64,000 nt of DNA from Galeopsis tetrahit (GCA_963675135.1 OY776129.1:77403348-77467347), one strand, 5' to 3'; shown: positions 1-12,569, counted from the stretch's first letter. The notes: a model not told the origin generated them from the letters alone. A program made the numbers and translations.

Positions 1-2528
1 TGTGGACATTTGTCTTAATATCTTCAACATGCCCCTTCACTTGTAGACGGGTTACTTAAAGCCTTGCATATGGAATTTTTTAGGGTGGCAGTTAGACTTG
101 AATACAGGAACTTTCGTTTGGCCTAACTCTGAAACCATGTTTAATGACCACATCATCTAAAAGCTTAGACTGTCATAGTGAAGTATTCATTCTCAATATC
201 TTCAACAGCAGCATTGAGAGAGCCCCTCAAGAAGGGAAAAGAGGTTAGGAAAAAAGGATTTGAACTTCATCAGTCTTAGTTTAAGAACCATGAGAATCAA
301 TGCACTATTTTCAAATCAACCACGTCTGAAATCATTTGTATAAAACAAATGAAGATTGGATGAAAAAGCTAATGCACCCTATAGAACATAAAATAAAGAC
401 AGATTTGACTAAACAGATCAAATTAATAAATTATACTAAAAGTTAATGCACTCTATACCTGGTGATCTAAAATGAATAGACGACTATACGAGTGTTAGAA
501 ACTATAGTTCATCAGCGGTTTAGCCATGATACACATAAATCCTTGAAGCTATTATTAAAAGTCATAGAACAGCTAATCATGTAGCACTTGGATTAGCACT
601 TACTGCTTCATAATTTTCTTCACTATCGGATTTTGATAGGGAGAATAAATGTAGGAACATCTTTAGAATAATGTACCAAAAGAAGTGAACAGTTTCACAT
701 CAACCTCCCCCACCCCCACCCCCACCCCCACCCCCCAAAAAAATGTCTGACCCATTACCCCAATTCTTGTTATTACTTCTAAAAATATGTTCAATATACT
801 AAAAGCATCAAAGATCAGAAAGAGCAGATGGTAGAAACTAACCTGGGTAAATTCATGTAAGATATCCCTATGCCTTGAAAGCTTTTGTGTAACTGAAGTA
901 GTAGGCGCAGATGACGCAGCACATCGACTCATTGAATCATTTATATCCAGCAGCTTCTCGAGCAATGACTGGATCTCAATTTCCATAGACTTCCACGACC
1001 TGCTGGATCCAACAGTTGGTGAGGGTGAGCCACTATCTGCATAGCCTTGATAAATAATAAAACAATCAGAGACACGATAACTAGAGCAAAGAAGAAGTCC
1101 TATTATTAAAAAAAAAAAAGGATTCTGGTGTCAGAAAACGATGCCAAAATCTGAGCATTTTTCGCCCATCAAGAATTCTTGAAAGAAAAAAGCTTGTTCC
1201 CATAAAATCCATCGGAATATCATGTCACTCTTGAGTTAGAGATTTTCTCAGCAATATCCATATACTATTCAAAGTAAGTGGCCTTTTTAGAATTACAGGA
1301 TCTCTTAGTCATAAATTAATTAAATTATATAATAGATGTATTTTACTTCTTGACATTGATGCCCAATTCGAGAACAACAGATCCATCAGTCAAAAACTAA
1401 TGTACTTTTCACAGATATCATTGCTGAATTCATCTGTTCACATTGCAAAACAGAAACAGTGCAATGCTAGGAACCATAAAATGGTTACTTATTAATAATA
1501 TCTACCCAACTTGTGTTCTTTTATCAGAAGACAGAATCAGTCAAGATATAACTTAAAAACAGAATCAAGAACAGTTTATACACCTCAGGAAACATAAATA
1601 ATTTGACTCTGCAGCTTATCGATTCTCAACTCATCTTCACTGAGCACAAGATAAGGAAGTAGTAATGGATTGATAAAGTGCATTCATCTTTATTCAGGAA
1701 CAAATATGTTCGGTGATACACATTGCACATACCGACCACATAACAAGCTTGAAGGCCCTAAGTCAATCTTTTCATAGCTCATAGTAAATATTTTGATGAT
1801 ATACTCCACCAGAATCATTCAAAGTTTCATCACTGGAGCATGTTGATTTAGATGAAATATTCCTAAAATTTATAAAGCTTCGGCCCTATGTAGGGGGGAA
1901 GTAGAATCCCGCCTATAACTAGTAAAATAGTGTTATTCTCAGCCATTCGTAACCATACATTATCGACCAGCCAATTACAAGTCACATGTAAACCAAAGTG
2001 CACAATTATTCTCTTGCAAACATGTAAATCAATATTACTGAATGGTAAACTGTTCTTATCGTCTCTCGGTAAATCAATCAACCAGAGTTAAAGACGTCGT
2101 CTCTAGATTATCAGATTCGCATCGAGTAAAATACAACTTCCAAGCACCGACATGCAACCAACAACAGGTAAATTACACACTTTCTCCATGAGGTATTTAT
2201 GCTAAATTAAAACTATACGTTGCAAACTGAATCTAACACAATTCACCTCAACAGATTACGAATTCGAAAACACATCCAAACGAGTTTTCGTAGCAATGAA
2301 AGAAGTTCAGCATTAATATCAGGAAATTGTGACATTGCGCGATCTGGATGAGATCATGGAACTGGGAAAACTATAACCAAAATCTGTTGGATTATAGAGA
2401 TTATTACCTCGTTGGGTGACGCGAGCGCCGAGCTTAGCATAGCTAGAGAGCTTGACATCGAGATCGCCTTCCACTTTCCGAGCATCTTTACGGAGCTCCT
2501 CCCAACCCGATTCCTGCAACGCGTCCAT
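1..2528 (-). CDS. GOS12: Golgi SNARE GOS12-like, 5' part (partial gene, exons 1-2)
   Basis: Qb-SNARE of the Golgi SNAP receptor complex (GOS28 family), a membrane-anchored coiled-coil protein for ER-Golgi and intra-Golgi vesicle fusion. Two coding exons are readable on the minus strand: 2528..2408 (ATG at 2528; begins MDALQESGWEELRKDARK) and 1045..843 (ends in HRDILHEFTQ). They join in phase 1 across a GT..AG intron. The joined N-terminus closely follows plant GOS12, including the conserved stretch EIQSLLEKLLDINDSMSRC. The 3' exons, with the SNARE motif and C-terminal transmembrane anchor, were not found in 1..842 and must lie beyond the left edge. A methionine at 986 only opens a truncated frame inside exon 2. 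The large first intron (1046..2407) holds nothing recognisable. Family is assigned from remembered GOS12 sequence; a GOS12 paralogue cannot be excluded. Confidence 0.9.
703..736. repeat. CCCCCA microsatellite in GOS12 intron 2
   Basis: Four to five perfect CCCCCA units ending in a run of C. On the minus strand, which is the sense strand of the GOS12 gene, this gives five or more runs of 5 G separated by single T. It lies about 105 nt downstream of the exon 2 donor site. Confidence 0.9.
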
Positions 2529-2749
2529 ACTCGGATTCCCGGACCTAAGGTGATTCGACCCGTTTCCGAGACGAATTATGACCCAAACCCGTCAGGTTTA
2601 CTATTCGAATCGGAGCGGGTAGTCGGATTCGGTGTGCGCCACAGTTGGTCAGCTGCCTATCAGTCTATCACTGATGCACTTGTTTTTAGCAGTGAAGTTG
2701 TTTTGATTTCTATTCATCTGTGAATTTGTGACAAATTCCTAAATTACCC

Positions 2750-3229
2750 TTTACCCCTTTTTGTTTTTGGTTCGCATATCCTTTTTTTTTTTTTAATCCC
2801 AATTTTCATCTTCTTTTGTTCTACCTTGTTATGTCTAGTTCTACCATTTTCCAAGATTTTCTTTTTTTGTTGTTGTTGAAATATTTTTTTATAAATTAAA
2901 AATGTTTGAAATTGAAAATTATTAGTAAAATGAGAGTTACGTTTTATTATTTTTATGATTTTATGCATATTAAATTCGTCACTATATGAAATCAAAGCTT
3001 TGAAAAATGTTACATCTTTATCTCATCTATTTGAGAGTTTTTATCTCTCCGACGTGTCATTCTCTTTTAGCCTCTAATTTAAAATACTGCAATTCTGTGA
3101 GTCGGTTTTTTTTATGATTTTTTAAATTTTAAATTTTTTGACATACGGTTATCATCAGTTTTCTTCTTCTTATCTACAAAGTTAAGCATTCTTTTTTATT
3201 ACTGTATTATTATTCTTTCTCCATTATTC
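2750..3229. other. AT-rich intergenic DNA upstream of GOS12
   Basis: Low-complexity T-rich sequence with no gene or complete element that I can support. The GOS12 5' UTR and promoter presumably occupy about 2529..2750 and beyond. Confidence 0.5.
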
Positions 3230-4526
3230 TTTTCTCTCTCATTTGTATTCTGTTTATGTTCTAATTACACTGCACTATATTTGTCTGACATAATTTATCA
3301 TCTATTAACAAATTTATTCGTCCTTTCTTTTTCTTCAAGTTGTCTCTATTTTCTCTTCAGATCTTTTCATTTTGTAATTCTGAATTTTTTGTGTATATTA
3401 TAGGTTGCCTATATTATTCCGAATTTTCTGCTCCGGTTGCTGTTGCAAATCTGAGATAAAGAACATCATTTTGTTTTTCTGCAATTTCATCTGAGACAAA
3501 GAACATTTTATGCAGGTATTGTTTATAATTTTAAAGGATTGGATAAAAATAATTATATATTATTCTTTCATTTCTCTTCAGGTGACTCTGTTTCTTTTCA
3601 GGTATAGAAATTCAGATTGGTATTGATTTGTTAAACAAGACAACATTTGTATCTTTTACGGAACAATTAGGTAATTTTATATTTCTTCAGCGTTTGAGGA
3701 ATTACTGTGGTTTGCTTCTGTATAATACAGTTAATATTTTTCTCAATAATAATCGATTTCTAACCTCCGCACGAAATTCTGTGAAAATAAATTTATTTAG
3801 ATATTAATGTGAAAACTATAAGATATTAAAAAGATAAAAAAAATCAAACTCCTACTAATTCCATGATTCTGTTTATGTGCTAATTACATATCTACATTTT
3901 TTTTCTCTCTCATTTTTTTTTAATACTGCGAACTATCTTTTCACTGCACTATATTTGTCTAACATAATTTATCATCTATTAACAAATTTATTCGTCCTTT
4001 CTTTTTCTTCAAGTTGTCTCTATTTTCTCTTTAGATCTTTTCATTTTGTAATTCTGAATTTTTTGTGTATATTATAGGTTGCCTATATTATTCCGAATTT
4101 TCTGCTCCGGTTGCTGTTGCAAATCTGAGATAAAGAACATCATTTTGTTTTTCTGCAATTTCATCTGAGACAAAGAACATTTTATGCAGGTATTGTTTAT
4201 AATTTTAAAGGATTGGATAAAAATAATTATATATTATTCTTTCTGTTTCTTTTCACGTATAGAAATTCAGATTGGTATTGATTTGTTAAACAAGGCAACA
4301 TTTGTTTCTTTTACGGAACAATTAGGTAATTTTATATTTCTTCAGTGTTTCAGAAATTACTGTGGTTTGCTTCTGTATAATACAGTTAATATTTTTCTCA
4401 ATAATAACCCATTTCTAACCTCCGCACGAAATTCTGTGAAAATAAATTTATTTAGATATTAATGTGAAAACTATAAGATATTAAAAAGATAAAAAAAAAT
4501 CAAACTCCTACTAATTCCATGATTCG
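3230..4526. repeat. Tandem duplication, two ~650-bp copies
   Basis: Copy 1 runs about 3230..3868 and copy 2 about 3869..4526. Both carry the same ordered landmarks: TGCACTATATTTGTCT, the run GAGATAAAGAACATC, AGAAATTCAGATTGG, and an identical end CTACTAATTCCATGATTC. Copy 2 has about 40 extra bases near its start, and copy 1 has an extra short T-rich stretch in the middle. The short open frame at 4184..4462 lies inside copy 2, is phenylalanine/isoleucine-rich, and the same region of copy 1 is not open in the same way, so I do not regard it as a gene. Confidence 0.8.
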
Positions 4527-4991
4527 AAATACAGAGGTATCAATCAAACTCCTACTAATTTCAGAGCATATTGTTATTTTAAAACTATAACTAAGTATTG
4601 ATTTATTATTCATTTTAAATTGACATGGAAATTTTAAGAGAATATTAAAATATAGTTTTTTTTTTTTTTTTTTTGTTAAAAATGAATCGCCCAAATTGAC
4701 TCTGAAATACTTGAGTGGGTAAACAAGACGTTTGAATCCATCTTTTTATTTCAGACGGTTTATAAATTCATTTTGTTTACTCATGATTTCTGCATGTTTT
4801 TGTAAAGTTCTACATTTTTTTAGTATTTTCTAAACCTCTTATGTTATGTCAATCCAACCCTCAATACTCGATCATATCATCAATTGCTATTTCTAATTTA
4901 TAAAATTTGTAACTCATTTTATTTCTTAGATTTTTTCTCTTTTTACAATCAATTGTACCTATTTCAATCATGTGTGCCTCTGCATTGCATG

Positions 4992-5558
4992 TAGGGGTGG
5001 AAATAGGCTGGGCTAGGCTAGGCTTTACATGAAAAAGCCTGGGCCTGGTTTATAAATATTGAGCCTGAGCCTGGCCTGATATCTGTGATAGGCTTTTTTT
5101 GCAGCCTAAGCCTGGCCTTTTAAGTAAATAGGCCAGGCCTACGAGCCTTTTAGAAGCCTATTAAATATGAATCGTAGTTCAATATTCAAAGTTGCAAATA
5201 AAATTTACTACCAAAATAAATGCATTACAACTATGAGTTTAAATACAAACATTATAATGATTTCAAAAGTACTAAAATAAATTTAACTTACTTTAATTTA
5301 ATTTAATATAAATGTTAGTACTAAATTTTAAGAATAACTTATTATAAAATATATATAAATATAATATATAATGTTAAATAGGCCGGCCTGGTAGACTTAT
5401 AAGGCCTTATTTAAAGCCTAAGCCTAGCCTACTTAACTAAATAGGCTTTTTAAAAAGCCTTAGCCCGACTCATATTATAAATAGGCTAGGCCTAACAAGG
5501 CCCTTAATAGGCTAGGCCGTAGGCCCCTGTCGGGTAGCCCGGCCTACTTCCACCCCTA
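4992..5558. mobile_element. hAT-type MITE, 567 bp, with perfect 8-bp target duplication
   Basis: The left end starts TAGGGGTGGAAATAGGC and the right end reads, as reverse complement, TAGGGGTGGAAGTAGGCC. The element is flanked on both sides by ATTGCATG (4984..4991 and 5559..5566), a perfect 8-bp target duplication typical of hAT transposons. The interior contains no transposase and is full of direct and inverted AGGCCT/TAGGCTAGGC motifs near both ends. It is non-autonomous. Confidence 0.92.
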
Positions 5559-5566
5559 ATTGCATG

Positions 5567-6611
5567 TACATGAAGAAAATAATTATTCCCTCGTGCACTA
5601 GTTGCCATATATGTTCAAGATATTAGCCGTAAAAAAAAAAAAACAGACATTACTAATAATTCGTTTTGGACTTTAATGAAATCGCATTTTCCATCATTGG
5701 GCTTTGAAGTGTCGGCCCAATATCTGCCAAGTGCCCCGAAATAATGGACTATAGAATTATCAAAGAAGTCCGAATATATACATCAACATTTTTATTTTTT
5801 TAAGTTGATAAGAACGTTACTTCTTATGAGGGGGAGGGTGTAACAAGAGAGATTTTAACCTTTTATTTTTTAATCAATGAATATTTTAGACATTTTATTA
5901 TTATATTATAATAATAAGAAGAAGAAGGTGGGTGTATGGTGTAAATAATCGTACTCATTACTCTACAATGTATGTAAAATGACGTCATCGCCCCCGATAT
6001 TTGAAAATAAATTCATACAGGATACACTTTTCAAGAAAAGTGTGAAAACTGATTTGAAATTGAGGGAGTAAAATTTAAGAATGGAAAAATTGCACCATCA
6101 GTGTAAGTACCCCTTGATCCCAAATCAGTTTTGCAATTCTTTTTCCCTATATAAATTTTAAAACTAAGAAAATTAGCACGTATCTGTCGGGTTTAACCAC
6201 CCAGGCCATGTTGTTCAACCAACTTGAATTTTCTTTCAATTTATTTTTCTACGTACTTTAAATGATTATTCCTTTTAATTTGGCCATATTAGAGCGGGTG
6301 GGTGATAGACTTTTATATATTCACATTTAAAAATTGTACGTTATGTAGAAATTCATTATTTATTTATAATCGTGTACACATATATTATGTGACGTATTCA
6401 CTATGTTTGCCTGACTTTATTTGTTTACTAAATATTGCAAATGTTCAAACAAAACAAAATTTTAAAAGTGGTCATCACTTTCAAGGGTCTAGTCTTGAGT
6501 AGAAAATTATTACATTGACTATATAAAATTGTATGTACTGGAAGTACGTTTAGGGAATTGGCACTAGAAGCCAATACACCCGTACACGTTAGTCATTTTA
6601 ATTAGATTAAT
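5567..6611. other. Intergenic, no gene seen
   Basis: AT-rich DNA with only short random open frames (for example 6302..6502, not supported by composition or homology). No defined element boundaries found. Confidence 0.5.
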
Positions 6612-6667
6612 CAAAGTGTTGGGTATGCGGTTCCCATCAGCCACTCGCAGAAAGTGACGGGCTCAGC

Positions 6668-7194
6668 CAGTGACGGAGCCAGAAATTTTAGATTGGGGGG
6701 TCCAATTTACATTACTATAAAGACAAAATAATATTATATTTAATTCATTATAAATTTTGATTGTTCCGACTCATAATAGGTGAAACGGTGTTAAAATTAT
6801 TAGACAAATGTATAACTTAAAATATATTCCCTCCATCCCGTAATGACTTGAATACGTTGATAAGTTCACTTTTTAAGAAATGTGAATTTAGTGAGGTGTA
6901 TTTTTGGTGATTTAGTGAGGTATAAAAGAAATTTAATGAGGTGTTAAAAAAAATTAGTGAAATGTAGGGAAGAATGTAGATTAAAATGAGTGACAATTTT
7001 AAAAATAAAATGATATAGTGAGAATATTAATTTTGTAGATTATTTACATATTATGAGTGTACAAATAATTTTGAAACGTCTCAAATAAAAAAAAAGTATA
7101 CAAATAATTATAAACGGAAGAAATATACATAATAAATAAAAAAATTGGTGGGGGGCCCACTGCCCCCGCTGGGCCCTATGTGGCTCCGTCCTTA
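6668..7194. mobile_element. hAT-type MITE, 527 bp
   Basis: The left end is CAGTGACGGAGCCAG. The right end as reverse complement is TAAGGACGGAGCCA. Both flanks carry GGCTCAGC (6660..6667 and 7195..7202), a perfect 8-bp target duplication. No coding capacity. It contains a complete Stowaway-like MITE. Confidence 0.88.
6827..7123. mobile_element. Stowaway-like MITE nested in the hAT MITE
   Basis: The left tip TTCCCTCCATCCCG and the right tip, reverse complement TTTCTTCCGTTTA, are diverged Stowaway-type ends flanked by TA. The interior resembles the copies at 25429 and 39373, with phrases such as AAGAAATGTGAATTTAGTG. Confidence 0.75.
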
Positions 7195-7439
7195 GGCTCA
7201 GCGTGCTCAGATCACCTAAGAATCGAATCGAATAGTATCGAAAATGTAGAGAGTAACCAATTAACTAATTTGATACCATTCACTCACTCCTCTCTCGTAC
7301 ACCTCACTCTCGGTGTACCTCACTAAAAGGAAAGAGAAGACCAATCAAATGTTATGATTTGAGCTCGTTAGAGTACTGGCTCGGGGGAAATCTAGACGGC
7401 CAAGAGACCCGACGGCCGAAACCCAACACAAATTATGGA

Positions 7440-10400
7440 AAAGGATATTAATGGACCATATATATATTGCACCTAAATGACAAAAGAATTAGCAATAAAA
7501 CACACGATAACATATTTTATTACAAATCTCGACGTCTGAACAACACTATATATAAAATATCGAAATGGGCCAAAACTAGATCAACTGTTTCATATATATC
7601 TTGGCATATCAATCCAAAAATAATTTTTCACCAGACAATTTTGTAGGGGTCTTCTATGGATTCTTGGATTCAAGCTAACCATGCTATAAAGTTGTAGGGG
7701 CCTAAATACTTTAATTTTAATATCTTATACAAGTGTTCAATTAGTCATCACAAAATTTAATTAAATATCGTCCAATAACGATAACTTTGAACGTGGTTTA
7801 TGTGATGTTGATTGATGATAAAATGCAAATTTGGAGACGCCTATACTACATTAAATCGTTAACAACCTGTTACATGTTATTGACATAAAAAGTGTCTTGT
7901 TATTCGTGTCTGACACTAAAATTATTGTATTCACTTTTAATTTTATCGTGTCGACATAAAATACTACACTGTCATAATTTGAATGCTTATCCTTGTCAAT
8001 CTTTGAAAAAAGAAATGTAAATTTATGTAAAGATAAACCCATAAAGAGGAAAAGATCGTATAATATAAACTAAAAGATATCTATATGGGATTTCTGATTA
8101 AAATGGTAATCTAGGTCGGTTTAATTTTTCTTTATCTGACTTTTGTCTTTATACTATTCTTCATAAACAATTGTTCATCATTTTCAAATGGCGTGGAAAT
8201 ATAAAGTAGAATTTTGGGCCAATATCTTATTTTCCACTAATCATGTATGTAAGCCCACAACTTTTTTTTAAAAAAATGAATATTATACGTACCCGTATGT
8301 GTACGGATTGTACTATCTTCGTTGCCTTTGGCTTACTACCAAGAGACTAATCGGCTAATCGCCCCCTTGCTAATTTTTTAAAACATTTTAATAATTTAAA
8401 GCGAAAATTAAAAATCTGCACGCTTGGCTAAGTAGTTAAGTTTGAAAAAAAATATATTATAAGTTATTTGTATATTGTGGATTTAGTCTAATTTAATATT
8501 ATTAAAAGTCAATGCTGTGCACGACAGCTAACGAATCCAAGTAGAAAAAATATTATGAAGAAAAATATTCATAATATTGAATGAATTAAGTCTGCGTCCC
8601 AAATTATTTGAATCAATCGTTTGTAGTTGCTCCAAATAAATAAGAATTCATTTAATTATTAGACGAGGTATAAAATAATAAAATGGATTCAAAAAAAAAA
8701 ATGTAGGAAAAAATAATGAAAATGGGCGGTGGAAGTAATTTTTTTTTTTTTCAGATTTTCCAAATTTTCAGCATTGGAAACTATTTCGAAGAACTTACCA
8801 AAGGACATAATTTTACACCAAGAGATTAATAAAAAAAAAAAAACCTTTTTATATATAAAGTAATGCAATCCAACACTCTAAATTAATTGACGTAATCGAC
8901 AGTACAAAATTACTCGATTCAGAACATAAATCCACATTGAATGTTAATTTCAATTAAAGCAAATCTAACTACATACATGAATGTTAATTTCAAATTGTTG
9001 CATTATCTAATTAGGGGGAAAATCCAACGTATACTTCTAACTAATCCAAATAATTGAATTTAAACTTCTATATTTGTTTATTTTTAAAAATAAAATAAAC
9101 CTAAAAATTAATTTTTATTTTTAGTGTAGTGGAGATATTCTTTTATGAGTTAATATTTCATATTTTTCAAGGATTTTTTTTTCAGAATGAAGCCAAAAAT
9201 AGATTTTTATTTAAATAATTTGTACTCCTTTTATTAGCTTCGCCTTCACGTCGTTTAATTGACAAATTAAAAACGAAATAAAACTGAAGATTTTTTCAGA
9301 AGGTGGGGCCTTTGTGAAAAGTACGTGGCGCCTCTCTAGTGGATAGTTATTAAAATGGAATAGTATTTAATTTAAGACTGGTATTGACTGTAGCCCTCCA
9401 GCTTTGAATAATTTAATTCACAAAAAAATACTCCGTATATATATAATAAATAAATATATATATATAATAATAAATAGAAAATCAACAAAAAACGCACTAC
9501 CCTGTTATCCAATAAAATCATCACATCTCATTTTCCACCACAATATACGAAATTTGACTTCCTTTTAATACTGTCCTTCCAATTTACTCGGATTTAATAT
9601 TTTATGCAAATAATTTTGCGTAAGCGTTTATTCTCATTTTGTGCCAAAAAAATATTTTTTTCATTAAATTTTATAAAAGACAGCTTTTTGCATTCAAATG
9701 ATGTATACATGTTATTTGAATATATTTTTAATTGTACAATTAAAATTTTAATTTACCATAATTATACCTCATAATTGAGTGTGAATTCATCCCACGTAAA
9801 TAAAAAAAAGTAACATCCAAATAATCATTTTGCTCCATAATGGCATGCATAAAAGCTGTAACATTCTGTCAAAAAAAAAAAAGCTGTAACATTAATTAAA
9901 TCTTATAGAGAAAAGGTACATTTACATATTCAAATAAATTCTTATTAAAGTTTTTTTTTTTTGTGTGTGTGTGTGTGAATATATACTTAATCTTTTCAAA
10001 ATTAAACAAAAGTACGCTTTTATTAATATAAATAAATGTCTTGCATCTATTTTGGGTTAGTATTAAATTCTCTAATTTAGAAAAGGAAGAAAATACAAAA
10101 ATAATTATTTTGAAATATCATGCCAACATAAAAAGATACTAAACGTAAATAATGAATACATTTTATAATTTTCATTTCCTAAAAAAAGAAAAATACTTTT
10201 CATACACATTATTTTATTTTTATTTTTTCACCTCAAACTTTTTAAATCGAGTCAAGAAAGTTTTGTCATATCAGGGATATTAGTCAATTTAGTCCTATAA
10301 CTTTCAACGTCACAGAAAATTAAATGTATCAATTTTGTCTCATTTATTTGTAATTTGTTTTGAAATGATCCCAAAAAAGTTAAATTTATTAATTTAGTTC

Positions 10401-10890
10401 CAAAAAAGTTGAATGTATCAATTTAATTCCAATTTTTCACAATTACATTTAACTTTTTTTTAGACTAAAATAAATTGTAAAAAAATTGGACTAAATTGAC
10501 ACACTTAACCTTTTGGAATCAAAACAAAATAAATTACATAAAAAGGGATTAAATTGATACATTTAACATTTTTAAAACCATTTAGAAAAAAATAGAAAAT
10601 AAATGGAACTAAATTAATTTTTAAAGAAAAGAAAAAAATTATGAGATTAAATTAGCACTTCTCGTAAAAGGTGTGAGAGAGTTGCTTAAAAAAAAAAAAA
10701 AAAAAAAAAAGTGAAAACAGTCGGTAGAATTTGAAAACACCTGTATCAATGTGTTAGTGTCTTACGGATAGAATTTAATTTCCCGGTAATAACTAGTGCG
10801 AAAACTAGTTCTCGAAAATCGTCATTCAAAGATACAAATCTCGTAATCATGAGAGAAGACAACTCTTAATTTCGGTTGACATTTTCAAAC
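7440..10890. other. Long AT-rich intergenic region, no gene seen
   Basis: About 3.4 kb without a supportable gene. Short open frames (for example 7851..8042) have random composition. Around 10260..10660 there are direct and inverted copies of phrases like TTAAATGTATCAATTT, suggesting an old fold-back element whose ends I cannot define. A poly-A tract sits at 10687..10710. Confidence 0.5.
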
Positions 10891-10906
10891 CAAATTTTCA
10901 CACATT

Positions 10907-10920
10907 TGTCTCTTATATAA
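10907..10920 (+). promoter_or_regulatory. TGTCTC auxin-response-type element beside a TATA box
   Basis: TGTCTC (10907..10912), the core auxin response element bound by ARF factors, lies directly before TATATAA (10914..10920), about 350 bp upstream of the SAUR start codon. A single hexamer can occur by chance, but its position next to a TATA box in an auxin-response family gene is suggestive. Confidence 0.5.
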
Positions 10921-11268
10921 TCTCCTCATCCACATCCTCAAAAATTTGCTCACTCACCTCCTATTTTCCTTGACCCCATTAAAAACCATTTCCAGTATTC
11001 ATTTTCTCATCCCACCACCGCCGCGCCGCCGCCCCCTCACCGGAAAAAAGAAATTCCGAATGAAATTAAAAAAAGTAGCAAGATAAAGCATGTCAAACAT
11101 CCCCGCTTCCCTCTCCGAAATTTGCCTCACTCTTTTCCGATTAACCATGTCCACCGCCGATCCTTGGCCTTTCTCTTGAAACCCTAAACCCTAATCCCCA
11201 AAATCGCACTATTAATTAATTCATCATTTACGCTTTCTGTCGTTTCTCACGTTTAATTCGATAAAATT

Positions 11269-11733
11269 ATGAGCAGGGTACGAGGTTTCTTGCTCAAACA
11301 CCGGGTCAGAACGTTTTTCCGGCGGGTTTTCCGGCGCCGATGCTCACCGGGTGGGTACCGGCGGCTTGGAGACAACCGGGTCAAACCGTTAACAAGGCTT
11401 TTTAAATGCATCAGAGCAAAAGCAAAGGCGTTGATGTGTAGAAATTACGGGTCGGGTCGTGAGTACATTCGGGTAGGGCAAGAGCCGTTTTTGGAGCCCA
11501 TTCCGAAAGGGCATATGGCGGTTTACGTGGGTCAGAAAGATGGGGATTTTGAGAGGATATTTGTGCCCGTTGTGTATTTGAATCACCCTTTGTTTGGGGA
11601 TTTGCTGAAAGAGTCCGAAAAGGAATTCGGGTTCAATCATCCGGGCGGGATTACAATACCGTGTCGGATCTCCGAGTTTCAGACCCGGATTAAGGCGGTT
11701 CAGTGTACCCGGAAGTTGCTCTCGTGGAGGTGA
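11269..11733 (+). CDS. SAUR-family auxin-responsive protein
   Basis: Intronless, 154 aa. Small auxin-up RNA proteins promote cell expansion, mainly by restraining PP2C.D phosphatases that inactivate plasma-membrane proton pumps (family knowledge). The N-terminal ~75 residues are basic and variable (several Arg-rich runs). The SAUR domain follows at about residues 78-148, with PKGHMAVYVGQ, RIFVPVVYLNHPLF, LLKESEKEFGF and ITIPCRISEF in the expected order. The long basic N-terminal extension and extended C-terminus are like the SAUR36/37/38 group rather than the short ~95-aa clustered SAURs. Absence of introns fits the family. A TATA box and TGTCTC lie upstream. I am confident of the family, not of the member. 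Confidence 0.93.
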   Translation: MSRVRGFLLKHRVRTFFRRVFRRRCSPGGYRRLGDNRVKPLTRLFKCIRAKAKALMCRNYGSGREYIRVGQEPFLEPIPKGHMAVYVGQKDGDFERIFVPVVYLNHPLFGDLLKESEKEFGFNHPGGITIPCRISEFQTRIKAVQCTRKLLSWR

Positions 11734-12452
11734 ATTATGTGGTAAAAACGTGTTTAGCTGTAGCGATTATACCATATAATACAGTATATAATTATTTTTC
11801 TTTTTTATATTTTAGTTAATCTAGTAGTATTTTCCTTGGGGCTGTTTTTGGATGGTTTGCAGTTTTATTGTTGTACAAAGGGTTGAAATTTTGAAATCAC
11901 AATCTCTTATTATTCAATTCCTTTATTGTGTTCCTTTAAATGAATATGAATATATAGTGTATGTAGTCGCTTGAGTTAAAAAAAGTTATCTTAATTTTTC
12001 AAATCATACAAAAATATCGTTCACACGATAAATGTATCATTTAATATGATGAAAAATATTCCTTAAAAAAAAAAAAAAAAAACAGTCCAGTTTACATATT
12101 ACTACTCCTTCCAACTCGAGATAAATGCATTATTTGTCCAAAAAATCAATTTCAAATTAAATGCATCATTTACTAAAAGAAAGTAACAAAGCAACACAAT
12201 CACGGTAAATTACACTCTTTAAATATTTTATAATTACTATTTATGTCATTACTTTAAAAACACATAGATATAGATTAAAAACACTAATTAAATAATAGAT
12301 ATAATACAATTAATATGTAGAAAAAAAGTAAGATATAAAATAAAATATAAAAATTAAAAATTAAATAATATTTAAAAAAAATTGTATGAGAAAATTATAA
12401 ACAAATATACCAAAATGATAAAATAGAAAATTTATAAATGAAGAGGTAACTC

Positions 12453-12569
12453 TAACATTACAAATACTATTCAACCCACGCTAAAAGGTATCTTACTCTT
12501 TTATTATTAATAACATTACAAATACTATTCAACCCACGCTAAAAGGTATCTTACTCTTTTATTATTAAT
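12453..12569. repeat. Two tandem copies of a 58-bp unit
   Basis: The unit begins TAACATTACAAATACTATTC and recurs exactly 58 bp later (12511) with essentially perfect identity, so the duplication is recent. Confidence 0.92.

Larger units (their letters stand above)
6617..7428. mobile_element. Solo-LTR-like unit interrupted by a nested hAT MITE
   Basis: Starts TGTTGGGTATGCGG and ends GAAACCCAACA, so the tips are the inverted pair TGTTGGGT/ACCCAACA with TG..CA ends as in many plant LTRs. It is flanked by CAAAG (6612..6616) and CAAAT (7429..7433), a 5-bp target duplication with one mismatch. Without the nested insertion and its duplicated target it is about 277 bp. No internal retrotransposon region is attached, hence solo LTR. 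Family unknown. Confidence 0.6.

Noticed and set aside
4184..4462. 92-aa plus-strand open frame
   Set aside because: Lies in the second copy of a tandem repeat, Phe/Ile/Asn-rich, no domain, and not preserved in the first copy.
8591..8735. Possible Stowaway copy (CTGCGTCCCAAATTATTTG ... GGGCGGTGGAAGTA)
   Set aside because: The ends are too diverged and the TA flanks unclear.
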